DNA of 64,000 nt. It comes from Tepidiformaceae bacterium. GTDB lineage: Bacteria; Chloroflexota; Dehalococcoidia; Tepidiformales; Tepidiformaceae. Where the stretch lies: contig OY282446.1 of NCBI GenBank assembly GCA_958295975.1, forward strand, positions 1,713,289 through 1,777,288, read 5' to 3'. Below, piece by piece: positions 32,701-41,026 of this stretch (its first letter is position 1; each line of letters opens with the position of its first letter). A model generated the notes under the pieces. That model was not told the DNA's origin, searched no databases, and saw only the letters and a list, made by a program, of their open reading frames with translations. The position numbers were made by a program, and so were the translations under genes.

Positions 32701-33792
32701 ATGACCCCCCTCCGCATCGGCCTCATCGGCAGCGGCGGCATCGCCCGCGCCCACATGCACGCCTTCACCGAGCACCGCGACGAGGTCGAACTGGTCGCCG
32801 TCTGCGACATCCGCGAGGAGGCCGCGCGCGCCTACGCCGCCGACGCGGGCGTCGATGCGGGCGCCGTCTACACCGACGCCGACGCCCTGCTCGCGCGCGA
32901 CGACGTGGACGCTGTGGACATCGCCACCATCCACGACCAGCACGCCGACAACGCCATCGCCGCCGCGCGCGCGGGCAAGCACGTGCTGCTCGAAAAGCCC
33001 ATGGCCACCTCCGTGCCCGAGGCGCGCGCCATCGTCGACGCCTGCGAGGACGCGGGCGTCACCTTCATGGTCGCGCAGATGCTGCGCTACCTGCCCCACT
33101 ACCGGAACGTGAAGCGCATCGTGGAGGCGGGCGAGCTGGGCCGCATCTGGGCCTGCCGCGCCGACAGCTGGTTCGGGGCCGCCCTGCCCGGCACCATGAC
33201 GCGCCCCAACTGGTGGGGCTTCGACGGCAAGCGCAACGGCGGCGGCTGCGTGATGATGGTGAGCACCCATCAGGTCGACCTGCTGCGCTACTTCGTGGGC
33301 GACGTGGTGCGCGTTTCGGCCAAAACCTGGGGCGACCACCCGCTCATGTCCAACGGCGCCGAGGACCGCGCCGTCGCCTCCTTCGAGTTCGCCAACGGGG
33401 CCATGGGCACGCTCCTCTCCAGCTACAGCGCGCGCACGCCGTGGATGTACCAGTCGCTGCTGCTGGGCGAGAAGGGCACCATCTACACGGCCCCGCCGCT
33501 CGAGGGCGGCGTCATCGACCAGCACCACGCGCCCGCCATGATCGCCTCCGAGGGGCGCGAGACGCGGCCCGGCCGCAACGGCATCGACGCCTTCACGGAG
33601 GTGGCGCCGCTGATGGACGGGCTGGTGGGCGACAATCCCTTCACGAACGAGATCGTGCATTTCGCGCGCTGCATCCGCGACGGCGTGGAGCCCGCGAGCA
33701 GCGGTCGGGACAACCTGAACACGATGGAGGCGGTGCACGGCGTGTACGCCTCGGCGGCGGCGGGCCGCCCGGTCGAGGTGTCCGAGCTGTAG
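32701..33792 (+). CDS. Gfo/Idh/MocA-family oxidoreductase
   Basis: A 363-residue NAD(P)-dependent dehydrogenase. The Rossmann motif IGLIGSGGIARAHMHAF is at residues 6-22, the conserved lysine is in LLEKPMATS (about residue 98), and the C-terminal domain has GGGCVMMVSTHQVDLLRYF with the catalytic-site His. It likely acts on a sugar, inositol or related hydroxy acid. CAGGAG lies before the ATG. It stands between the degenerate restriction-like gene and the EcoRII-type cluster and looks like ordinary chromosomal sequence. Confidence 0.92.
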   Translation: MTPLRIGLIGSGGIARAHMHAFTEHRDEVELVAVCDIREEAARAYAADAGVDAGAVYTDADALLARDDVDAVDIATIHDQHADNAIAAARAGKHVLLEKPMATSVPEARAIVDACEDAGVTFMVAQMLRYLPHYRNVKRIVEAGELGRIWACRADSWFGAALPGTMTRPNWWGFDGKRNGGGCVMMVSTHQVDLLRYFVGDVVRVSAKTWGDHPLMSNGAEDRAVASFEFANGAMGTLLSSYSARTPWMYQSLLLGEKGTIYTAPPLEGGVIDQHHAPAMIASEGRETRPGRNGIDAFTEVAPLMDGLVGDNPFTNEIVHFARCIRDGVEPASSGRDNLNTMEAVHGVYASAAAGRPVEVSEL

Positions 33793-33842
33793 GTGGCGCG
33801 TTGTGAATAGGTGTGCCACGATGCGCGCGGAAGGGGCTGCGC

Positions 33843-34895
33843 GTGAACGATCCCGCTTTCCGGTTCATCGACCTGTTCGCCGGAATCGGGGGACTGCGGC
33901 GCGGCTTCGACGCGCTGGGCGGGCGCTGCGTCTTCACCTGTGAGTGGGACAAGTACGCCCAGAAGACCTACGCCGCCAACTACGACGACGGCCCCGATCA
34001 CGTCATGGCCGGAGACATCCGGGACGTCGATCCGCGCGACATCCCCGATCACGACCTGCTGCTGGCCGGTTTCCCCTGCCAGCCGTTCTCCATCGCGGGC
34101 GTCAGCAAGAAGAACGCCCTGGGGCAGCCCACGGGCTTCCGCTGCGAAACGCAGGGCACGCTCTTCTTCGATACGGCGCGCATCATCGAGCATCACCGCC
34201 CGCGCGCCTTCGTGCTGGAGAACGTGAAGAACCTGCTCAACCATGATCGCGGGCGCACCTTCCAGGTCATCCGGGCCACGCTGGAAGAGGAGCTGGGCTA
34301 CCGCATCAGCTGGCGCGTGATCGACGCAAAGGGCTTCGTCCCCCAGCACCGCGAACGCATCTTCATCGTGGGCTTCCGCGACGAAACGGAGTGCTCGCTG
34401 GACGACCTGGAACTGCCCGACCCGCTGAAGGGGCCGAGGCTGCGGACGATCCTGCACCCCGAGGATGGCAGTGAGGGGAAGGACGGCCACTACACGGACG
34501 AGCGGGGGAAGGTGGGCGGGCGGTACGCGCTCACCACGCATCTCTGGTACTACCTGCAGGACTACGCGGAGAAGCACCGCGAGCGCGGCAACGGCTTCGG
34601 CTTCGGCCTCGTCGGCCCTGGCGACGTGGCGCGCACCCTCTCCGCCCGCTACTACAAGGACGGCTCCGAGATTCTGATCGACCGTGGCGAGGACCAGAAC
34701 CCGCGCCGCCTCACGCCCCGCGAGTGCGCGCGGCTGATGGGGTTCGACGCGCCGGGCGGTTCCGATTTCGTCATCCCCGTCTCCGACACGCAGGCGTACA
34801 AGCAGTTCGGGAATGCGGTGGTGGCGCCCGTGGCCGGGGCGGTGGCGCGGCACATGGTCCCGCACTTGGTGCGGGAACCCGTCGCGGTGGGCTGA
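33843..34895 (+). CDS. DNA C5-cytosine methyltransferase (EcoRII-system partner)
   Basis: A 350-residue enzyme that methylates the C5 of cytosine in duplex DNA. Ten-motif order is intact: motif [16 protein letters not shown], catalytic motif [13 protein letters not shown], motif VI ENVKNL, motif [15 protein letters not shown], motif [14 protein letters not shown] and motif [11 protein letters not shown]. The GTG at 33843 is chosen because motif I begins 8 residues later and GGAAGGGG is upstream. With Vsr and EcoRII-type nuclease genes directly downstream it should protect the same site, by analogy CCWGG. Specificity is inferred from the neighbours. Confidence 0.94.
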   Translation: MNDPAFRFIDLFAGIGGLRRGFDALGGRCVFTCEWDKYAQKTYAANYDDGPDHVMAGDIRDVDPRDIPDHDLLLAGFPCQPFSIAGVSKKNALGQPTGFRCETQGTLFFDTARIIEHHRPRAFVLENVKNLLNHDRGRTFQVIRATLEEELGYRISWRVIDAKGFVPQHRERIFIVGFRDETECSLDDLELPDPLKGPRLRTILHPEDGSEGKDGHYTDERGKVGGRYALTTHLWYYLQDYAEKHRERGNGFGFGLVGPGDVARTLSARYYKDGSEILIDRGEDQNPRRLTPRECARLMGFDAPGGSDFVIPVSDTQAYKQFGNAVVAPVAGAVARHMVPHLVREPVAVG

Positions 34896-34900
34896 CGCTC

Positions 34901-35353
34901 GTGCCCGACGTGGTGGACGCCCCCACGCGCAGCCGCATGATGTCCGGCATCCGCGGGCGGGACACGAAGCCCGAAATGCTGATCCGCAAGGGCCTCCACG
35001 CGCGCGGCTACCGCTACCGCCTCCACGCCCGCACGCTGCCGGGCAGGCCCGACCTCGCGTTCCCGTCGCGCAAGGCCGCCATCTTCATCCACGGCTGCTT
35101 CTGGCACGGGCACGACTGCCCGCTCTTCAAGTGGCCGTCCACGCGGGCCGAATGGTGGCGGGCGAAGATCGAGGGCAACCACGCCCGCGACCGTGCCGTG
35201 CGCGCCGAACTGGCGGACATGGGCTGGCGGCAGCTCCGCGTCTGGGAGTGCGCCCTCAAGGGCCGCCAGCGGCGTGACCCCGACGACCTGCTGGACCTGG
35301 TCGTGGACTGGCTGGACGGCTCCGATCCCGACCGCGAGACGGGAGGCGCATGA
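34901..35353 (+). CDS. vsr: Very short patch repair endonuclease Vsr
   Basis: A 150-residue endonuclease that nicks 5' of T in T:G mismatches arising when 5-methylcytosine deaminates. Typical segments are TRSRMMSGIRGRDTKPEML, LPGRPDLAFPSRKAAIFIHG and CFWHGHDCPLFKWP, containing the Asp and His residues of the metal site. The GTG at 34901 starts 5 bases after the methyltransferase stop. Its position between methyltransferase and restriction genes fits its role in protecting methylated sites. Confidence 0.95.
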   Translation: MPDVVDAPTRSRMMSGIRGRDTKPEMLIRKGLHARGYRYRLHARTLPGRPDLAFPSRKAAIFIHGCFWHGHDCPLFKWPSTRAEWWRAKIEGNHARDRAVRAELADMGWRQLRVWECALKGRQRRDPDDLLDLVVDWLDGSDPDRETGGA

Positions 35354-35844
35354 TGTCGCTGCGGGAACTGGAGGAGTGGCTGGATGAGCAGTCCCGCCCG
35401 GGCGTGTTGTGGTTTGTGAAGCGGCTTTCCGGCAACGATACGCGGAGGGCTCAATCCAATCAGTCCGGCCCGTACATTCCGAAGAGCGTTGTTTTTGAAG
35501 TTGCCCCGTCCGTGAACAGGACGGATATCCTGAACCCGCGCGTGAGCATTGATGTGAGGGTCGACAGCCACGATGAGTCCTTGTCTGTCAATGCCATTTG
35601 GTACAATAACCGATCTCGCGGAGAAGGAACGCGGAACGAGATCAGAATGACGGGTTGGGGCGGTGCCTCCTCTGCCCTTCAGCGCGATGAGAACACCGGC
35701 TCCCTCACGCTCTTCGCTTTTCAGATCAACGGTGACGACCCTCGCTGCCGTGTGTGGGTGTGCAGGAATGTGGAGGAGGAGAATGCCGTGGAGGGCTTTA
35801 TTGGCCCGGTTGATCCGGGGAAGTGGAGAGTCTGGAGGCCTTGA
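35350..35844 (+). CDS. EcoRII-type restriction endonuclease, N-terminal effector-binding part
   Basis: A protein of 163-164 residues matching the N-terminal, DNA-binding regulatory domain of EcoRII (VKRLSGNDTRRAQSNQSG followed by PYIPKSVVFEV). In EcoRII this domain and the catalytic domain form one chain of about 400 residues. Here the frame stops at 35844 and the catalytic part continues in another frame. ATG codons at 35350 and 35353 both fit the GGAGG site; the second has better spacing. The ATG overlaps the Vsr stop. Base composition becomes AT-richer here. Confidence 0.82.
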   Translation: MMSLRELEEWLDEQSRPGVLWFVKRLSGNDTRRAQSNQSGPYIPKSVVFEVAPSVNRTDILNPRVSIDVRVDSHDESLSVNAIWYNNRSRGEGTRNEIRMTGWGGASSALQRDENTGSLTLFAFQINGDDPRCRVWVCRNVEEENAVEGFIGPVDPGKWRVWRP

Positions 35845-36359
35845 TCGCCCGGACCTCATTGAACGGTTGCGCCCCAGAAGGTTTCTCCAGTTTTGATGAA
35901 TTTCTTCCCTATACGCAGACCGTGCTTCAGCGTCGAAAATCGCGCTCCGGACGTTCGCTGGAATTGCAAATGCGCGAAATCTTTCGTGAAGAAGGGATAG
36001 TTGAAGGGCGGGACTACGAATACCAGACCAGGATCAGTGTCGGGCGGCAACCGGACTTTCTCTTCCCCGGCTTGATGGCCTATCGCGACGAATCATTCCC
36101 CGCGAGCAATCTTCGCATCCTCGCCGTGAAGACCAGGCTGAAGGAGCGCTGGCGGCAGATACTGGATGAGGCTCCCCGCATCGAACGCAAACACCTGCTG
36201 ACGCTTGACGATGCCGTGACCGCCCCGCAATTCGCCGCGATGCGCGAAGCGACCATCCAGTTGGTCGTGCCGAAGGGGCTGTGGAAAGATTATCCGACGG
36301 AGGCGCGCCCCCATCTCCAGACGCTGGAGGACTTTCTCGGTGAGGTTCGGGAGTCATGA
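35823..36359 (+). CDS. EcoRII-type restriction endonuclease, catalytic part
   Basis: A 178-residue protein matching the C-terminal catalytic domain of EcoRII and the single-domain relative PspGI. The conserved series is RKSRSGRSLELQMREIF, then GRQPDFLFPG and LAVKTRLKERWRQIL (a PD-(D/E)XK-like core), then EAPRIERKHLLTL. The GTG at 35823 lies 22 bases inside the upstream gene, in the -1 frame relative to it. The frame is closed upstream by a TGA at 35811-35813. Either this is a true two-gene endonuclease, or the overlap is a frameshift in a once-single gene or a sequence error. Confidence 0.85.
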   Translation: MESLEALIARTSLNGCAPEGFSSFDEFLPYTQTVLQRRKSRSGRSLELQMREIFREEGIVEGRDYEYQTRISVGRQPDFLFPGLMAYRDESFPASNLRILAVKTRLKERWRQILDEAPRIERKHLLTLDDAVTAPQFAAMREATIQLVVPKGLWKDYPTEARPHLQTLEDFLGEVRES

Positions 36360-36381
36360 GCCGCCAGAGGTGGTGGCGACG

Positions 36382-36669
36382 CTAGTTGCCCCAGAAGCGG
36401 ACGATAGCGTTGCCGATAAGAGTGGCGAGTGCGATAACGATGCTGAGCACCCACGTCCACAAGGAACTGAGGGTGGCCAGCTTGGCATTGGCCAAATCTT
36501 CTTTCCGGGCATAGTGTTTGTCCCACTCTCCGGCTCGGTCATCCAACCGCCTTTCCAGCGCCTTGATACGCTCTTCCAGTCGCGTCATGTCATCCGAGCG
36601 CGCGAACCTGTCGGCGCGCTCTTCCATCGAGGTCACCCGCTCGCCGAGAGAGGCGCGTCGTTCGTTCAC
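36382..36669 (-). CDS. Coiled-coil, tail-anchored small membrane protein
   Basis: A 95-residue protein with a heptad-like charged region (about residues 5-62, with MEERADRFARSDDMTRLEER) and one C-terminal membrane helix (about 68-92). The layout resembles phage XhlA-type or other small tail-anchored proteins, without clear identity. It overlaps the upstream gene by 4 bases (ATGA), so the two form an operon, next to the restriction genes. Role unknown. Confidence 0.6.
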   Translation of the reverse strand: MNERRASLGERVTSMEERADRFARSDDMTRLEERIKALERRLDDRAGEWDKHYARKEDLANAKLATLSSLWTWVLSIVIALATLIGNAIVRFWGN

Positions 36670-36962
36670 GTCGGCTGCCCCGTGATCTCCGAGCGTTCCA
36701 CATTTTTGAACCAGTCCCAGATTTCGGTGTAGTACCGGCCAGAGTAGGCACCGTTCAACTTCAGGACGAGGCCGAGGACTTCCTCAATGAACTCCGGACC
36801 GGAGATGCCGACGGTCTTCGCCACGTCGCTCACAGTTTCATTGCTGGTCACGAGGTAGGCGGTCTCGCTGAGTGCCGCATGGCTGTTGCCGGGATAGGCG
36901 GATTCCAAGCGCGCTTTCAGTTGGTCGTTCTTCTGCTCGAGGATGACGGCGAACGTCGGCAT
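36666..36962 (-). CDS. Small hypothetical protein, partner of 36382-36669
   Basis: A 98-residue soluble protein (MPTFAVILEQKNDQLKARLE at the start). The first 30 residues have alternating strand and helix character; the C-terminus carries an aromatic patch (GRYYTEIWDWFKNVE). No family recognised. A two-gene arrangement of a small soluble protein plus a tail-anchored coiled-coil protein next to restriction genes could be a small accessory or toxin-type module, but no direct evidence supports that. Confidence 0.6.
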   Translation of the reverse strand: MPTFAVILEQKNDQLKARLESAYPGNSHAALSETAYLVTSNETVSDVAKTVGISGPEFIEEVLGLVLKLNGAYSGRYYTEIWDWFKNVERSEITGQPT

Positions 36963-37075
36963 CGCGGCGTCTCCCTTCCTTCAGAGTGGGCGGGCAATGG
37001 TACGGCGCGCCCGATCATGCCGCAAGGTTCCTCCTTCGCTCGTGAGATGATTCCCCTTGCCCTCTCCTCAAGAGA

Positions 37076-38071
37076 CTACGCTGGCTGCGCACGTTCTTCA
37101 ACTTTCTCGAGGGCGCGGCGCAGGGCGGCGCGCTCGTCGGCGGCCCAGCGCTGCGAGAGGGCCGTGTGCGGCGCGAGGCTGGTCGAGCCGTGCCAGGCGC
37201 CCGGATAGACGTGCAGCTCGACGGGCACGCCCGCGTCGGCGAGCGCCCGCGCGTAGGCCACGTCCTCGTCCACGAAGAGGTCGAGGTCGCCCACGTTGAC
37301 GTAGGCGGGGGGCAGGCCGGCGAGGTCCGTGGCGCGCGCGGGGGCGGCGTAGGGGGAGACGCCCTCGCCGCCCGCGTTTCCGGCGAGGTAGGCGTTCCAG
37401 CCGGCGAGGTTGGCCTCGCGGTCCCAGGTGCGCGGGTCGGCGATGGCGTGGCTGCTGCGCGTGACGTTGCGGTCGTCGAGCATGGGGTAGACGAGCAGCT
37501 GGAAGCAGGGGCGCACGGGGCCGCGGTCGCGGGCGGCCAGCGCCGTGCCCGCGGCCAGCCCGCCGCCCGCGCTGCCGCCGCCGATGGCGATGCGGTCGCG
37601 GTCCACGCCCAGCTCGCCCGCCGCGTTCCACAGCCACGCCAGCCCGGCATGGCAGTCCTCCAGCGGGGCGGGGAAGGGGTGTTCGGGGGCGAGGCGGTAG
37701 TCCACGGAGGCGACGAGCACGTTCAGCTCGCCGGCGATGGCGGCGCAGTAGGGGTCGCTGCCGCTCACGTCGCCGAACACCATGCCGCCGCCGTGGATCC
37801 AGTAGAAGGCGGGCGCGGGGGAGGGCGGGTCGGCGGGGCGGTAGAGGCGCACGCGCACGTCGGGCTCGCCGGGCGGGCCGGGGACGAGGCGGTCCTCCAG
37901 CGTCACGCCCTCGGGCAGCGGGGGCCGGGGCGCGGCCGCCAGCAGCTCCCTGAGCTTCGCGCGCGTGCCGGGGATGTCGGACCAGTCGCGCCGGTCGCGC
38001 GGGATGGCCGCGAAAACGGGGCGGTGCTCGTCGTCGATGCGGCTGGCGATGTCGATGGGCTCGATGTCCAT
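37076..38071 (-). CDS. Alpha/beta hydrolase, hormone-sensitive-lipase family
   Basis: A 331-residue esterase-like enzyme. The oxyanion motif HGGGMVFGD (about residues 91-99), nucleophile motif GGGSAGGGLAAG (about residue 165), Asp in VGDLDLFVDE and His in PGAWHGS are all present. It hydrolyses short acyl or aryl esters in the cytoplasm. GAGGAGG precedes the ATG. It has normal high-GC composition and separates the two methyltransferase clusters. Confidence 0.92.
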   Translation of the reverse strand: MDIEPIDIASRIDDEHRPVFAAIPRDRRDWSDIPGTRAKLRELLAAAPRPPLPEGVTLEDRLVPGPPGEPDVRVRLYRPADPPSPAPAFYWIHGGGMVFGDVSGSDPYCAAIAGELNVLVASVDYRLAPEHPFPAPLEDCHAGLAWLWNAAGELGVDRDRIAIGGGSAGGGLAAGTALAARDRGPVRPCFQLLVYPMLDDRNVTRSSHAIADPRTWDREANLAGWNAYLAGNAGGEGVSPYAAPARATDLAGLPPAYVNVGDLDLFVDEDVAYARALADAGVPVELHVYPGAWHGSTSLAPHTALSQRWAADERAALRRALEKVEERAQPA

Positions 38072-38132
38072 GCGGTTCCTCCTCGCGCGCGGCGCGGGCA
38101 GTGTAGCGCGTGCGCGTCCCGCGCGATTGCTG

Positions 38133-38138
38133 TAGTAT
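38133..38138 (+). promoter_or_regulatory. -10-like hexamer upstream of the defence-candidate operon
   Basis: TAGTAT ends 7 bases before the ATG at 38146 and would give a leaderless transcript for the four-gene operon. Confidence 0.4.
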
Positions 38139-38145
38139 CCCTGCG

Positions 38146-39156
38146 ATGCTGACTGCGGGATGCCTGTTCAGCGGCATGGGGGGATTTGCGTCCGGCCTCG
38201 ACGCGGCCGGGTTCAAAATCCTCTGGGCGAATGATAACGACGCGTTCGCCTGCGAGACCTTCCGACACCGTTTCCCGGATGTGAAGGTCGTCGAACAGGA
38301 CGTCAACGCTCTGAGCGTCGAGGGCGACTCCCTTGATCCCGTCGATGTTCTCGCCGCTGGCTTCCCGTGCCAGAGCTTCTCTCAGGCGGGTGATCGGCGT
38401 GGGTTTGACGATCCGCGGGGCAAGACCTTCTCGAAGATTCCCCAAATCATTGCGGCCTACCCCATTGAGGATCGGCCTAAACTTGTTATCCTTGAGAATG
38501 TTCCTCACCTACAGCATGGCGCAGACGGCCTGTGGTTTCAGCGGGTGCAGCGGGAGCTGCGCCGGGCTGGGTACTGGTTTCGTGCTGAATCCTGCTGGAC
38601 GGCCAACGTCAAGGATGTGACGAGGATTCCCCAGGATCGTGAAAGGCTGTTCATGGTCGCGGCGTCTCGGGAACACTTTTCGTATAATCCGTTCCGGCCG
38701 GATTCTCTGCGAAGGCATTCCGATATCCGCTTGGAGATCGATGATATTGTTGATCGCACTGCAAAAGCGGAAAAAACCGCCTACCTCCAGAAGGACAACC
38801 GCTACTACAAACAAATTTCCGCAACTATGAAAACAGGGACATCGGACAAGAACATTTTCCAGCTTCGGAGGTCGTATGTGCGAGAAAAAAAGGAAGGCCT
38901 CTGTCCAACGCTTACCGCGAACATGGGGATTGGTGGACACAATGTTCCCTTCATTCGTGACGACTGGGGTATTCGGAAATTGAACATTCAGGAAGTCGCT
39001 AGGTTCCAAGGATTCACCGATTCTGAAATCCTGTTCCCCGATATTCCGGAAGCGGAGCAGTATCGGTTACTTGGAAATGCAGCCTGCGTGGAGCTCGCAA
39101 GAATGGTTGGAGAGGAATGTTCGAAAATCCTTCGGGCGTGTGAGCGGAATGGATAA
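38146..39156 (+). CDS. DNA C5-cytosine methyltransferase (operon with GHKL ATPase)
   Basis: A 336-residue C5-methyltransferase distinct from the one at 33843. Motif I is CLFSGMGGFASGLDAAGF, catalytic motif IV is AAGFPCQSFSQAGDRRGF, motif VI is VILENVPHL, motif VIII is PQDRERLFMVAA, and motifs IX-X are NIQEVARFQGF and YRLLGNAACVELARMV. The target-recognition region between VIII and IX differs from the EcoRII partner, so a different site is expected. The AT-rich codon use contrasts with the hydrolase to its left. Its stop overlaps the ATPase start by 8 bases. Confidence 0.93.
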   Translation: MLTAGCLFSGMGGFASGLDAAGFKILWANDNDAFACETFRHRFPDVKVVEQDVNALSVEGDSLDPVDVLAAGFPCQSFSQAGDRRGFDDPRGKTFSKIPQIIAAYPIEDRPKLVILENVPHLQHGADGLWFQRVQRELRRAGYWFRAESCWTANVKDVTRIPQDRERLFMVAASREHFSYNPFRPDSLRRHSDIRLEIDDIVDRTAKAEKTAYLQKDNRYYKQISATMKTGTSDKNIFQLRRSYVREKKEGLCPTLTANMGIGGHNVPFIRDDWGIRKLNIQEVARFQGFTDSEILFPDIPEAEQYRLLGNAACVELARMVGEECSKILRACERNG

Positions 39157-41026
39157 GATTGGCTGGGAGTTCCCTCTCACCAATGGCGGGAGGGTTGATG
39201 GATTTAACGATCCGGGTATCGCGACGTTTAACGGTGCTCCGTTGTCCAGCTTGGCGCGTGAGACGATCCAGAATTCTCTTGATGCTCGTGGACAGAGTGG
39301 CCCTATTGATGTCGCGTTTGAATTGTTTAATCTTGGGAAAAATGATGAATTCGGGAAGGATGATCTGGATAAGGTGATCGATAAGTGCATCGCCATGGCC
39401 AAGGAGTCTGAGGACAACAAGGCTCAGTCGACTCTGGAGAAGGCTCGCGAAATCTTGGCGTACGATAAAGTGCCTGTTCTGCGAATTTCGGATAGCAAGA
39501 CGACCGGGCTGCGGGGTCATCTCTGGAGGACGTTGGTCAAGATGCAGGGGCTTAGCCAGAAACGCGCCGAGGGCGCTGGAGGATCTCACGGAATTGGGAA
39601 ATATGCACCCTTTGCGGTTTCGCCTCTTCGGACGGTCTTTTATTGGACTTGCTTTGAGGAGAATGGAAGGATCACCGAGCGGTTCCAGGGGAAGGCGGTG
39701 TTGATGTCGCACCGTGGTATCAATGGGGAAACCCAAGGTACGGGATTCTACGGCTTCGTGGATGGGTGTGAGAGTCTTGCTGAAAATTTCCCTCCCATTT
39801 TTCGGAATGTCGACAAATCTGGTGCTCCGATGATTGGAACGAGCCTGTCGATATTGGGATTTCCCGAGACACATTGGCAAGAAGAAATCGCGAAAAACGT
39901 GCTCGCCAACTTTTTCCCTGCGCTAATGTGGGGCGCACTAACGGTGACAATTGAGCGAGAGGGTGAAGAACTCGATGAAATTAATAGCCAGAGTATCGGT
40001 GATTGGTTTCGTATCCTGAAAGATGGAGAAAACCCCAGCCAAGATTCCGAAGAAAACTTGACTGAGGCTGAATTGTTCTCGGATCTGATAAGTGATCCTG
40101 TTCTTGCGGAGAAGGAGGATGTTGATTTTGGCCACGTTCGCCTTTGGGTCCGAGTGGCCGAAGGTATGCCCAGTAAAGTGGCACTGGTCCGTCAGACAGG
40201 CATGGTGATCACAACGCAACAAAAGCGCTTGTTGCGCTTTCCCGGGCTTCGAGATTTTATCGCTCTCTGCCATTTCGATGCGGAGAAAGGAAATGAGCTT
40301 CTGCGAGGGATGGAGAATCCCGAGCACACTCAGTTTGAGGTGGATCGTCTCCCTGAAACTGAGCGAAGGCGCGGTGAGAGGGCGTTGCAGAGAATTACTA
40401 AATGGATTCGTGATGAGATCAAGAAAGTGGCTTCTCCGCCCGAGGCGACTCGGCGTACTGTGCTCCACGAGCTGAGTATGCTTCTTCCGGACCTGGAGCC
40501 CGACGAAAGCTTTGGGGATGGTGAGGATGGTTCTGATGCTGCGGAATTGGCATTTGGCGGTCCTCCGTTGATCCGTCTCAAGCCGCGTCGCCGTCCGGTG
40601 GTGCCGGGCGATGATGGTGAAGAGTCTTTTCTGGATGATGACGACAGTAATGCTGGTGCTGGAGAGGGAGAGGGCAATGGGAATGGTGGGGATGGGGAGG
40701 CCGGACAGACCACTGGCGGGACCAAAAGGCGGAAGACGGTCTCCGTCAGGGATGTGCGAGTGATTCCCGTTCCCGGTGCGGAGTCGCGCTTCCGCGTTGG
40801 GTTCACGCCTGAATCTGATGTTGTTGCCCGAATTACCTTGGCGGAGGCAGGGGACTCGGGAGAGATTCGGCGGAGCGATCTTCACTATTCGCTGGATGGT
40901 GTTCCTTTCCCTGAGCGTGGCATCCGGATGAGGCGGGGAGAGCGGATTCACTTCGAATTTACGGGCGACGAACCCATTAATGGTCGGGCGTGGCGTCTTG
41001 TGGTGTATGGTGAGGATGAGTCGTGA
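39149..41026 (+). CDS. GHKL (HSP90/MutL-like) ATPase, predicted
   Basis: A 625-residue protein. The N-terminal 180 residues carry the Bergerat-fold signatures: N-box LARETIQNSLDA, a G1-like VLRISDSKTTGLRG and a lid GAGGSHGIGKYAPF. The middle (about residues 180-450) is unassigned. A Gly/Asp/Glu-rich linker (about residues 480-540) leads to a C-terminal domain of strand character ending in RAWRLVVYGEDES. ATP-driven conformational change on DNA is a plausible role, as for MutL/MORC-type ATPases linked to modification systems. The ATG at 39149 is preferred; a GTG at 39140 is in frame. AT-rich and tightly coupled on both sides. Confidence 0.8.
   Translation: MDKIGWEFPLTNGGRVDGFNDPGIATFNGAPLSSLARETIQNSLDARGQSGPIDVAFELFNLGKNDEFGKDDLDKVIDKCIAMAKESEDNKAQSTLEKAREILAYDKVPVLRISDSKTTGLRGHLWRTLVKMQGLSQKRAEGAGGSHGIGKYAPFAVSPLRTVFYWTCFEENGRITERFQGKAVLMSHRGINGETQGTGFYGFVDGCESLAENFPPIFRNVDKSGAPMIGTSLSILGFPETHWQEEIAKNVLANFFPALMWGALTVTIEREGEELDEINSQSIGDWFRILKDGENPSQDSEENLTEAELFSDLISDPVLAEKEDVDFGHVRLWVRVAEGMPSKVALVRQTGMVITTQQKRLLRFPGLRDFIALCHFDAEKGNELLRGMENPEHTQFEVDRLPETERRRGERALQRITKWIRDEIKKVASPPEATRRTVLHELSMLLPDLEPDESFGDGEDGSDAAELAFGGPPLIRLKPRRRPVVPGDDGEESFLDDDDSNAGAGEGEGNGNGGDGEAGQTTGGTKRRKTVSVRDVRVIPVPGAESRFRVGFTPESDVVARITLAEAGDSGEIRRSDLHYSLDGVPFPERGIRMRRGERIHFEFTGDEPINGRAWRLVVYGEDES

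Noticed and set aside
35811-35844. Programmed -1 frameshift site joining the two EcoRII-like parts
   Set aside because: Only a GGGG run is present; there is no canonical slippery heptamer and no clear downstream stem. It remains possible, but I do not call it.
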